Notes under the pieces: model-generated
What the model was told of the DNA's origin: nothing
The model's input: only the letters and a program-made list of their open reading frames with translations
Database searches by the model: none
Position numbers and translations under genes: made by a program
In this document: positions 26,631 to 33,676 of the stretch, piece by piece
How positions within the stretch are numbered: position 1 is the first letter of the stretch
How the letters are laid out: each line of letters begins with the position of its first letter
DNA from: Alphaproteobacteria bacterium
Lineage (GTDB): Bacteria; Pseudomonadota; Alphaproteobacteria; Parvibaculales; Parvibaculaceae
Length of the DNA stretch: 33,676 bases
Reading direction: 5' to 3'
NCBI GenBank assembly: GCA_021775935.1
Contig: JAJFGY010000047.1
Coordinates: 1 to 33,676, forward strand

Positions 26631-27600
26631 ATTGAGCGTTAGCGTTGGCAGTCAGGCAATCAGAAATGCTGGTGGCGAGAGCCCTGAGTGTTGCCACGAA
26701 GTGATCTGGACCCGTTGGAATGCTGCTGCCTAATGGGTCTAAGTAACTGAGCCTTGCCCCTTCGTCGTCCATCAGGACACGCAAGATGCGTGGCTCAAAT
26801 TGTGGCTCTGCGAAAACACATACAGGGCCCTGCCCAGCTTCTTTCAGTTCCGACATGCGCCGTGCTCCGGGGCGGACATCCGGGTTTGCTGTGACTGCTC
26901 CCAGGGGGGAGAGACCGTACCGTTTCTCAAAATATTGGTAGGCATCGTGGAAGACGAAATAGGGCTCAGTGGAAAAGGCGGCAAGTTGCTCTTTCAACTC
27001 AAGATCGAGTGTTGTGAGTTGGGTCCTCAGAGTGTCAGCATTGTCTGAGAAAGTCGGCCCCAGGCCCGGATAGGTATCGCTCAAGCGTTGTTCAATGGCG
27101 TTTGTCAGCGCAATTGTATTGTCCAAGTCGAGCCAGAGGTGAGGATCGAAGGAATGTTCCTCGTCTTCTTCATCGCCCTGATGTTGATCATGATGCTCAT
27201 CCTGGTGCTCGTCGTCGTGTTCACCATTGTGGAGATGGTCTCCCCAAACGCCACCTTCGCGTGCCTCAAGAAGCTTTAAACCGTCGACCGCCATCAGGGG
27301 AACCGAGGCGCTGTCATGCACCAGATTTTTCATAGGGTTTGCCAAAAACCCCTCAAGATCGGGGCCGATCCAGAAGACGAGATCTGCATTGTTGAGAGCT
27401 GTCGCATGAGAGGGTTTGAGGGAAAAAGTATGTGGGGAAGCGCCGCCGCTCACCAGAAGCGTCGGGTCTCCTGTGTCGCCCATAATGGAGGCAACGAGGC
27501 TGTGGACCGGCTTGATGCTGGCGACAACGCGCGGTGTGTCGGCAAAGCTTGGTGCAGCGGAGAAGAAAGCCAGAGTGAAAGCGAGGAGATACGCGCGCAT
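26629..27600 (-). CDS. znuA: Zinc ABC transporter substrate-binding protein (ZnuA family)
   Basis: Start ATG at 27600 gives the signal peptide MRAYLLAFTLAFFSAAPSFA, then 'TPRVVASIKPVHSLVASIMGDTGDPTLLVSGGASPHTFSLKPSHATALNNADLVFWIGPDLE', the His/Asp/Glu-rich loop HLHNGEHDDEHQDEHHDQHQGDEEDEEH and 'FDPHLWLDLDN'. Confidence 0.9.
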   Translation of the reverse strand: MRAYLLAFTLAFFSAAPSFADTPRVVASIKPVHSLVASIMGDTGDPTLLVSGGASPHTFSLKPSHATALNNADLVFWIGPDLEGFLANPMKNLVHDSASVPLMAVDGLKLLEAREGGVWGDHLHNGEHDDEHQDEHHDQHQGDEEDEEHSFDPHLWLDLDNTIALTNAIEQRLSDTYPGLGPTFSDNADTLRTQLTTLDLELKEQLAAFSTEPYFVFHDAYQYFEKRYGLSPLGAVTANPDVRPGARRMSELKEAGQGPVCVFAEPQFEPRILRVLMDDEGARLSYLDPLGSSIPTGPDHFVATLRALATSISDCLTANANAQ

Positions 27601-27676
27601 GTGGGACCTTTGTTCCGGGAAGGGGGCGATCCTAGCGATCAGATGCTGTGTGTAAAGCGGCGGATGACGGGTTTTG

Positions 27677-27703
27677 GATATCCTCCCAGTTGGTGGGGAT
27701 ATC
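27677..27703. promoter_or_regulatory. Imperfect palindrome upstream of znuA
   Basis: GATATCCtCCCAGTTGGTGGGGATATC, about 77 bp upstream of the znuA start. Confidence 0.3.
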
Positions 27704-27760
27704 TGCAAATAAAGGCTTCTAGCGATTGATGTTTGAAGCAAAGCTTGATACCCCGGATGA

Positions 27761-27804
27761 CTAGGGCATCTTCAGGAAGACCTATGTTGCTAAATATGCC
27801 CTAG
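27761..27804. repeat. Perfect 9-bp inverted repeat in divergent intergenic region
   Basis: CTAGGGCAT (27761-27769) ... ATGCCCTAG (27796-27804). Confidence 0.55.
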
Positions 27805-27905
27805 CTTGTTGTTTGAACGCGTTTTCCGGGCGACGAACCGCCAAATCTGTTCGGGCAATTTGCCTGAGAGCGCTTAAGTCTTTTGAGCTGGAGCCAGCAC
27901 TTCCC

Positions 27906-28637
27906 ATGTCCGCACGTAAGAAGCACTTTGAGACCATCTACCGGAACTTTAATGCGTCGATTTCCGAGAAGTATGATTGTGGCCAATTCTGTGCGCCCCT
28001 GAACAATGGCGATCCGGTTTGTTGCGATGTGGAGAATGCCATTCCGGCAGCTTCGCCACCCGAATGGAAGGTGATTAAGAAGCGCAGCAATCTTTGGAAA
28101 AAATACAAACCCGATCCCGATGACAAGCATGCGGTGAAGGAAGTCAAAAGTATCAATGAGACCTGTATTGCCTGTGTCTGCAAGGGTGCAGCCAAGTGCG
28201 AGCGGGACAATCGTCTGATGGCATGCCGGTCATTTCCCTTCTTTCCCTACATTACGAAGGAAGGTGAATTTATCGGTCTTGGCTATTACTGGATTTTCGA
28301 GGACCGGTGCTGGGTGATCTCAAACTTGCAGATTGTAGAGCCCGAGTTTGTCAAAGAGTTTGTTGATGCCTATCAGATGCTCATCGATGTGGATGAGGGA
28401 GAGTTTGAAGCGTTCGTCGAACAATCTGCTCAGATGCGTCGCATTTTCTCCCGCCGCAATGAGATTATTCCGATTATCGACCGGGAAGGTGGCTACCTGA
28501 AGGTTCTGCCAAAATCAGGTGGTAAGATCGAGCTGGCGGATGTGACGGAGTTTGCGAAATTTGGGCCCTTCGTGTCCGACAAGGCTTACAAAAAAGAAGT
28601 CAAAAAAATGGAAAAGATTTTCGCTGAGATCGAATAG
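27906..28637 (+). CDS. Cysteine-cluster protein (YkgJ-like metal-binding motif suspected)
   Basis: Cys pattern 'YDCGQFCAPLNNGDPVCCDVENAIP', 'ETCIACVCKGAAKCERDNRLMACRSFPFFPYITKEGEFIGLGYYWIFEDRCWV'. ATG 27906 is preferred over the longer ORF from 27813. Confidence 0.72.
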   Translation: MSARKKHFETIYRNFNASISEKYDCGQFCAPLNNGDPVCCDVENAIPAASPPEWKVIKKRSNLWKKYKPDPDDKHAVKEVKSINETCIACVCKGAAKCERDNRLMACRSFPFFPYITKEGEFIGLGYYWIFEDRCWVISNLQIVEPEFVKEFVDAYQMLIDVDEGEFEAFVEQSAQMRRIFSRRNEIIPIIDREGGYLKVLPKSGGKIELADVTEFAKFGPFVSDKAYKKEVKKMEKIFAEIE

Positions 28638-28664
28638 TCAGCGGGGTCTTTCAGGGAGTGATTT

Positions 28665-29333
28665 ATGGGATTGATCGTCTATGGGGCGGCTCTGTCGCCG
28701 TTCGTACGCAAAGTTCGGGTGTTTCTTGCTGAGAAGGGCGCGGATTACACGCTGGAGAATGTGAACATCTTTCCGGCACCAGACTGGTTTGCTGAAATCT
28801 CTCCTCTCAAACGCATCCCCGTGCTTAAGGATGACGATGCCGGCGTGACGTTGGCCGATTCCTCCGCGATTTGCGGATATCTGGAAAAGACCTGCACCGC
28901 ACCTGCACTCTACCCCTCAGAAGCTGGCGACTTTGGTCGGGCGCTCTGGTTTGAAGAATATGGCGATTCAGAGCTAGCGGGACATATCGGCATGGGCACA
29001 TTCCGGCCGATGGTGGTCAATCCGCTAATGGGCAAAGAGCCAGACACTGCAACGGCGGAAAAGACCATTGCAGAGAAGCTGCCCTCCTATTTTGCTTATC
29101 TGGAGAGCGAAGTGGGCGCTCGCGAATTTCTCGTTGGTGACGCGTTTTCGATTGCCGATATTTCTATCGCAACGCAATTCGTCAATTTCGCCCATGGCGG
29201 CTTCGTGCCCGGGGCGGAGGCCTACCCAAATCTCACTGCCTATCTCGAGCGGATGCATGCGCGGCCGAGCTTTGCAGCCTGTATTGCAGAAGAAACGGCG
29301 ATGCTGGACAAAGTGCTGAAACGCACCGAGTAG
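28665..29333 (+). CDS. Glutathione S-transferase family protein
   Basis: 'GLIVYGAALSPFVRKVRVFLAEKGADYTLENVNIFPAPDWFAEISPLKRIPVLKDDDAGVTLADSSAICGYLEK' with a GST C-terminal domain. Confidence 0.93.
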   Translation: MGLIVYGAALSPFVRKVRVFLAEKGADYTLENVNIFPAPDWFAEISPLKRIPVLKDDDAGVTLADSSAICGYLEKTCTAPALYPSEAGDFGRALWFEEYGDSELAGHIGMGTFRPMVVNPLMGKEPDTATAEKTIAEKLPSYFAYLESEVGAREFLVGDAFSIADISIATQFVNFAHGGFVPGAEAYPNLTAYLERMHARPSFAACIAEETAMLDKVLKRTE

Positions 29334-29430
29334 GAAGTCCCTCCTAAGCTATTCCTTGGCATTCTTCCTCTCAGGGGCTTAAATCGCTGAAAAGCATAAA
29401 GCCGCTGAAGCAACCTGCTGGGAGAAACAA

Positions 29431-31194
29431 ATGTCTGATACGCCTGACGCGTCTGGGATGGCAGCCGGGTGGCCTGCGCTATCGATAGCGGATGCCCACG
29501 ATCTTCTAACGAATACGCCTGACTCTCCCTTTGAGATGGCCGAAGAAGATGTGCGCGGGGTGAAGCTGCGTGTTTGGAAGAATGCCCCCTCGTCCCTTCG
29601 CGAACTGTTTGAGCTTGGCCGCGCACATGGTGATCTTGAGTATCTTGTTTTCGAAGAAGAACGGATCACCTACGAAGCACACTACCGTGCTGTCGCGAAA
29701 CTTGCCCATCATCTGGTCGAGCGCGGTGTCGGCAAGGGCGATAGAGTTGCGATTGTGATGCGCAACTATCCTGAATGGTCGGTAGCTTTCTGGGCGACGG
29801 TTGTGATTGGTGCGGTTAGTGTTCCGCTTAATGCATGGCTCACAGGGCCTGAGCTTGAATATGGGTTGAGTGATTCAGGATCAAAAGTCGCCATTGTGGA
29901 TGGTGAGCGCGCTGAGCGGATCCGGGATCACCTGCCGAAACTAAACGGACTTTCTTCCCTGATCGTTGTTCGACCCGGCAGTGCGCTGCCAGACGGTGCT
30001 GTCGCTTGGGCCGATATAGTTGCGGCCCCCGGTGCCCTCAACACGCTGCCGGATGTATCTCTTCCTGAAATTGATATTCTTCCAGATGATGATGCGACGA
30101 TCTTTTACACATCGGGAACAACGGGTAAGCCGAAAGGGGCGCTTGGAACGCACCGCAACATTCTGACAAATCTTGTGAGCCTGGGGATTGCGCCGACCCG
30201 CGCATTTCTGCGCAGAGGTGAGGTGCCACCAGCGCCTGATCCAGACGGGCCCAAGCGGGCTTTTCTGCTTTCCGTTCCATTTTTTCACGCAACCGGATGC
30301 CATTCGATCCTTGTCCCAAACCTCGCGGCTGGCGGCAAGATCGTGATGATGTACAAGTGGGATCCGGAAGAAGCGTTGCGCCTGATCGAGCAGGAGAAGA
30401 TCGCTGCCTTTGGTGGTGTGCCGGCGATGGTGTGGCAGGTTTTGGAGTCGCCGAACTTCGCGCGTTTCGACCTCTCGACCGTTGAATCTGTTTCTTACGG
30501 GGGCGCACCGAGTGCACCTGAACTTGTCACAAGGATCAAACAGGCGTTCCCAAAAGTCTCGCCGGGCAATGGGTATGGCTTGACTGAAACCTCGTCTGTT
30601 ACGACGCAGAATTCTGCTGAGGATTATCAAAACCGTCCCTCAAGTGCCGGTCCTGCTGTGCCAGTTTGTGATCTGAAGATTGTTGATACGGAAAATAAGG
30701 AAGTGCCTTTGGGTGAGGTCGGTGAGCTTCTTATTCGTGGCCCCAATGTGGTTAAGGGGTATTGGAACAAGCCCGAAGCAACAGCAGAAGCGATTGACGC
30801 TGATGGGTGGTTCCGATCAGGTGATCTTGTGCGTATGGATGAAGAAGGGTTTGTCTACATTCTTGATCGCGCGAAGGACATGCTGATCCGGGGCGGAGAG
30901 AATATCTACTGTGTAGAGATTGAGGATGTGCTCTACGCCCATCCAGATGTGATGGACGCGGCCATCATTGGTATTCCCCACAAAATTCTGGGTGAAGAAG
31001 TAGGCGCTGTGGTTCAGGTGACTGAAGGGTCTTCGGTTGGCGAAGAGGCGCTTCAGGGGCATGTGCGCGCCCAGCTTGCGGCGTTTAAAGTGCCCATCAA
31101 AGTCGAAATTCGTCATGAACCGCTGCCGCGCAATGCCAATGGGAAGATTCTGAAGACGCAGCTTCGTGAGGAATTTCTGGCCTCAATGGGATGA
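29431..31194 (+). CDS. AMP-dependent synthetase/ligase (acyl-CoA synthetase)
   Basis: 'TIFYTSGTTGKPKGALGTHRN', 'GNGYGLTETSSVTTQN', 'GWFRSGDLVRMDEEGFVYILDRAKDMLIRGGENIYCVEIEDVL', 'RNANGKILKTQLREEF'. Confidence 0.95.
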   Translation: MSDTPDASGMAAGWPALSIADAHDLLTNTPDSPFEMAEEDVRGVKLRVWKNAPSSLRELFELGRAHGDLEYLVFEEERITYEAHYRAVAKLAHHLVERGVGKGDRVAIVMRNYPEWSVAFWATVVIGAVSVPLNAWLTGPELEYGLSDSGSKVAIVDGERAERIRDHLPKLNGLSSLIVVRPGSALPDGAVAWADIVAAPGALNTLPDVSLPEIDILPDDDATIFYTSGTTGKPKGALGTHRNILTNLVSLGIAPTRAFLRRGEVPPAPDPDGPKRAFLLSVPFFHATGCHSILVPNLAAGGKIVMMYKWDPEEALRLIEQEKIAAFGGVPAMVWQVLESPNFARFDLSTVESVSYGGAPSAPELVTRIKQAFPKVSPGNGYGLTETSSVTTQNSAEDYQNRPSSAGPAVPVCDLKIVDTENKEVPLGEVGELLIRGPNVVKGYWNKPEATAEAIDADGWFRSGDLVRMDEEGFVYILDRAKDMLIRGGENIYCVEIEDVLYAHPDVMDAAIIGIPHKILGEEVGAVVQVTEGSSVGEEALQGHVRAQLAAFKVPIKVEIRHEPLPRNANGKILKTQLREEFLASMG

Positions 31195-31258
31195 TTTTTG
31201 GCTCCGCGTGTTGCGTGCTACCATGAGCCCTAAGAAAAACAACAGGTAGTGCGTTACC

Positions 31259-32038
31259 GTGGAAACAGATGTGGCATCCAAAAACCCGGCTGGTCTCAAG
31301 ATGCGAGAACTTGAGCAAGCTACCGGTGTTGGTCGCGAGACAATCCGTTTCTACATACGTGAAGGTCTATTGCCTGAACCAGAACGGCCCAAGCGCAATG
31401 TTGCGCGGTATAGCGATGTGCACGTCGTGCGTCTGAAATCCATCAAGAAGCTACAGCAGGAGCGATTTCTTCCGCTCAATGTGATCAAAGAAATCGTCAA
31501 AGCACAGGACGGAGAACCTGCTTCAGGCATTGAGAGTTTTGTCGGGCTAGAGAATGCGCTTTATCCGTTGCTCGGCGATCCCGGAAAACTTGAACCGCGG
31601 CGGCTGACAGACGTTGCAAGCGATTCTGGTTTTACTGTCGAAGATGTTGATGAGCTGATTGCGCTTGGTTTCGTCAATGTTGACGAGCGTGAGGGAGTGC
31701 GGTGGCTTGACAGTCGCAATGCGCGCATCGTCGCCCTGTGGCGGGGTATACAGGATGCTGGATTTTCTGAGGAGAAGGGTTACACGGCAGAGACCTGGAG
31801 CATTTACGGCACATTTCTAAGCTGGCTGGTTCAGCAAGAGGTGAGTTCATTTTACACTAATCTCGCCGACCAGGTTGGACAGTCAGAAGCTGCAGAAATG
31901 GCGGCCGAGGGAATACGTATTATGAATGAAATTATTCCCCTCATGCGAACGGACCGGCTCATTCGTGCTGTCGAGGAGATTAGCCAGAGTGGTAACCTTC
32001 CTGGCACCGCAGAGGACGACACCTCATCAGATGCCTGA
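31259..32038 (+). CDS. MerR family transcriptional regulator
   Basis: 'KMRELEQATGVGRETIRFYIREGLLPEPERPKRNVARYSDVHVVRLKSIKKLQQERFLPLNVIKEIV' followed by a long C-terminal effector region. GTG start at 31259. Confidence 0.92.
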   Translation: METDVASKNPAGLKMRELEQATGVGRETIRFYIREGLLPEPERPKRNVARYSDVHVVRLKSIKKLQQERFLPLNVIKEIVKAQDGEPASGIESFVGLENALYPLLGDPGKLEPRRLTDVASDSGFTVEDVDELIALGFVNVDEREGVRWLDSRNARIVALWRGIQDAGFSEEKGYTAETWSIYGTFLSWLVQQEVSSFYTNLADQVGQSEAAEMAAEGIRIMNEIIPLMRTDRLIRAVEEISQSGNLPGTAEDDTSSDA

Positions 32039-32069
32039 TAGGGAGGGTGGCCCTGTAAAGCGCTCCCTA
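32039..32069. repeat. 7-bp inverted repeat spanning the stop region of convergent genes
   Basis: TAGGGAG ... CTCCCTA. No clear U-tract, so terminator function is uncertain. Confidence 0.35.
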
Positions 32070-33167
32070 CTCTGCAAAGAGGAGCGTGTCTTCTGTACGC
32101 CAACTCACCCAGACTGCGTCTCCTTGCGTATATCCTGAGCCAACGCCTCTTTCAGCATTTGTGATCTCAGCAAGAATGGGTGTGGCAGCGCCTACTTCCA
32201 CGTAGAGATTTGAGTAGCCGCCATAATAGGCAATGTCTGCGACTGTTCCCTGGATCGACAGGAGGTTGCTGTCTGCTGGCTTGTCGCGGCTGACACTGAC
32301 TTTCTCAGGTCGAACGGCAAGGCATACCGAGCCAGTGGTGGTGCCATTGAGCACCTGGTCAGAAAGTGGCGCAGCGCTCACATTGACTTTGCCTTCTCCG
32401 GCAGGGGATGCACTGCCGTTGAACAGGTTGATCTGTCCAATGAAATCTCCAACAAACTGGCTTGTCGGATGCTCATAGAGCTCAGCGGGGCTTGCTACCT
32501 GACGCACAATGCCTGCTTCCATCACGGCAATGCGGTCCGCCATTGAGAGGGCCTCTGCCTGGTCGTGGGTCACAATGACAAAGGTGATGCCCACGGTTTT
32601 TTGCAGGCGAACAAGTTCCAGCTGCATGGCTTCGCGCAATTTGGCATCGAGGGCTGAGAGCGGCTCGTCGAGAAGCAGGACACTTGGGCGCTTGATTAGC
32701 GCTCTGGCAAGAGCCACACGCTGGCGTTGCCCACCTGAGAGTTCGTCGGGCATGCGCGCACCAAGGCCACCCAGCTTTACAAGCTCCAGGGCTTCTTCTA
32801 CGCGGGTTGAAATTTCTTTTCTGGCAACACCATCAATCTTGAGGCCGTATCCAACATTCTGCGCCACCGTCATGTGGGGGAAAACCGCGTAAGACTGGAA
32901 CACCATATTCACCGGGCGCTTGTTGGCCTGAACATCGGCCATATTGTCGCCGTCAATCGTCACCGTGCCCTCGGTGGGCGTTTCAAAGCCTGCGAGCATC
33001 CGAAGGAGCGTGGTTTTTCCACAGCCAGAAGGTCCCAGCAGCGCAAAGAACTCCCCCCTGTCGACGGTCAAGGAAACATTGTCTACGGCACGAACATCAG
33101 AGCCATAGATTTTGGTGACGTCTTTGATCTCGATAATGGGTGCGTCTGACGGGGCGGGGCTTTGCAT
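32067..33167 (-). CDS. ABC transporter ATP-binding protein, spermidine/putrescine type (PotA/PotG-like)
   Basis: Walker A GPSGCGKTTLLRMLAGFETP, signature LSGGQRQRVALARAL, Walker B LLLDEPLSALD, and a C-terminal TOBE-like region. Confidence 0.94.
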   Translation of the reverse strand: MQSPAPSDAPIIEIKDVTKIYGSDVRAVDNVSLTVDRGEFFALLGPSGCGKTTLLRMLAGFETPTEGTVTIDGDNMADVQANKRPVNMVFQSYAVFPHMTVAQNVGYGLKIDGVARKEISTRVEEALELVKLGGLGARMPDELSGGQRQRVALARALIKRPSVLLLDEPLSALDAKLREAMQLELVRLQKTVGITFVIVTHDQAEALSMADRIAVMEAGIVRQVASPAELYEHPTSQFVGDFIGQINLFNGSASPAGEGKVNVSAAPLSDQVLNGTTTGSVCLAVRPEKVSVSRDKPADSNLLSIQGTVADIAYYGGYSNLYVEVGAATPILAEITNAERGVGSGYTQGDAVWVSWRTEDTLLFAE

Positions 33168-33168
33168 A

Positions 33169-33676
33169 TCAACCTGCTTGCAACATGTTGTTTCGGTTCT
33201 GGAGCCGGAGCGCCAGGGCGGTAATGATCACGGTGATCACAATGAGCACTGTAGAGGCAGCATTCACCTCTGGCGTGACGGAGAAGCGAACCATTGAGTA
33301 GATCTTCACTGGGAAGGTGAGTGTTCCTGGTCCAGAGGTAAAGAAAGTAATGACGAAATCGTCCAGAGAAAGCGTAAAGGCCAGCAGGGCCCCTGCGATC
33401 AGGCCTGGTTTCATATGAGGGACAATAATGTCTCTAAATACCTGAAATTCGCTCGCACCCAGATCCTTCGCACTCTCTGAGAGCTCTGTATTGAAACTTT
33501 CAAGGCGCGCGCGAATGACGATTGCGGCAAAGGGGAAGCTGAATGCGATATGGGCAATGGTGATGGCAGAGAGATTGAACGGCCATACCCAGCCGCCTGT
33601 ATTAAAACCGGTTCGCAAGAAAAATACCATGAGCGCCACGCCCATACAGATTTCGGGGATGACGACTGGCAAGGCC
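33169..33676 (-). CDS. ABC transporter permease, PotC/PotI-like (truncated by window end)
   Basis: 'LPVVIPEICMGVALMVFFLR', the EAA loop 'LSESAKDLGASEFQVFRDIIVPHMKPGLIAGALLAFTLSLDDFVITFF'. The frame is open past 33676 on the minus strand. Confidence 0.92.
   Translation of the reverse strand, partial: ALPVVIPEICMGVALMVFFLRTGFNTGGWVWPFNLSAITIAHIAFSFPFAAIVIRARLESFNTELSESAKDLGASEFQVFRDIIVPHMKPGLIAGALLAFTLSLDDFVITFFTSGPGTLTFPVKIYSMVRFSVTPEVNAASTVLIVITVIITALALRLQNRNNMLQAG

Noticed and set aside
29941-30630. 229-aa minus-strand ORF inside the acyl-CoA synthetase gene
   Set aside because: Antisense shadow of a strongly conserved ANL-superfamily gene.
1-33676. CRISPR arrays, tRNA/rRNA genes, IS elements, prophage, toxin-antitoxin pairs
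   Set aside because: No regularly spaced repeats, tRNA-like structures, transposase/integrase motifs or small toxin-antitoxin gene pairs were seen when scanning both strands by eye.

Overview
Chromosomal window, probably alphaproteobacterial judging from the gene families (inference), with about 31 protein-coding genes. No tRNA, rRNA, CRISPR array or transposase was recognised. Part A (1-6939) looks like a surface/extracytoplasmic system: the 3' end of a filamentous-haemagglutinin-like beta-repeat exoprotein overlaps (ATGA) a TPR-CHAT putative caspase-like peptidase that carries a lipoprotein signal. Convergent to this pair is a two-gene operon of a CHASE2-type membrane sensor with no recognisable output domain and a secreted, possibly FecR-like protein. 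This is the strongest candidate for an under-described system. Part B (7017-31194) is lipid/aromatic catabolism and detoxification: three acyl-CoA dehydrogenase-family genes, two crotonases, a thiolase, an acyl-CoA synthetase, a WS/DGAT with a histone-like Lys/Ala tail, three GSTs, FAH hydrolase, extradiol-type VOC protein, maleylacetate-reductase-like Fe-ADH, DUF2855, amidohydrolase, CobW GTPase, TetR and MerR regulators, an orphan ZnuA and a cysteine-rich protein. Part C (32067-33676) is the edge of a polyamine-type ABC transporter. Non-coding structure worth testing includes a nested inverted-repeat leader in front of the alpha/beta hydrolase gene, TTTGAGG half-sites around the TetR/catabolic operon divergence, and two inverted repeats between znuA and the cysteine-rich gene. 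All family calls come from reading the translations; no database search was run.
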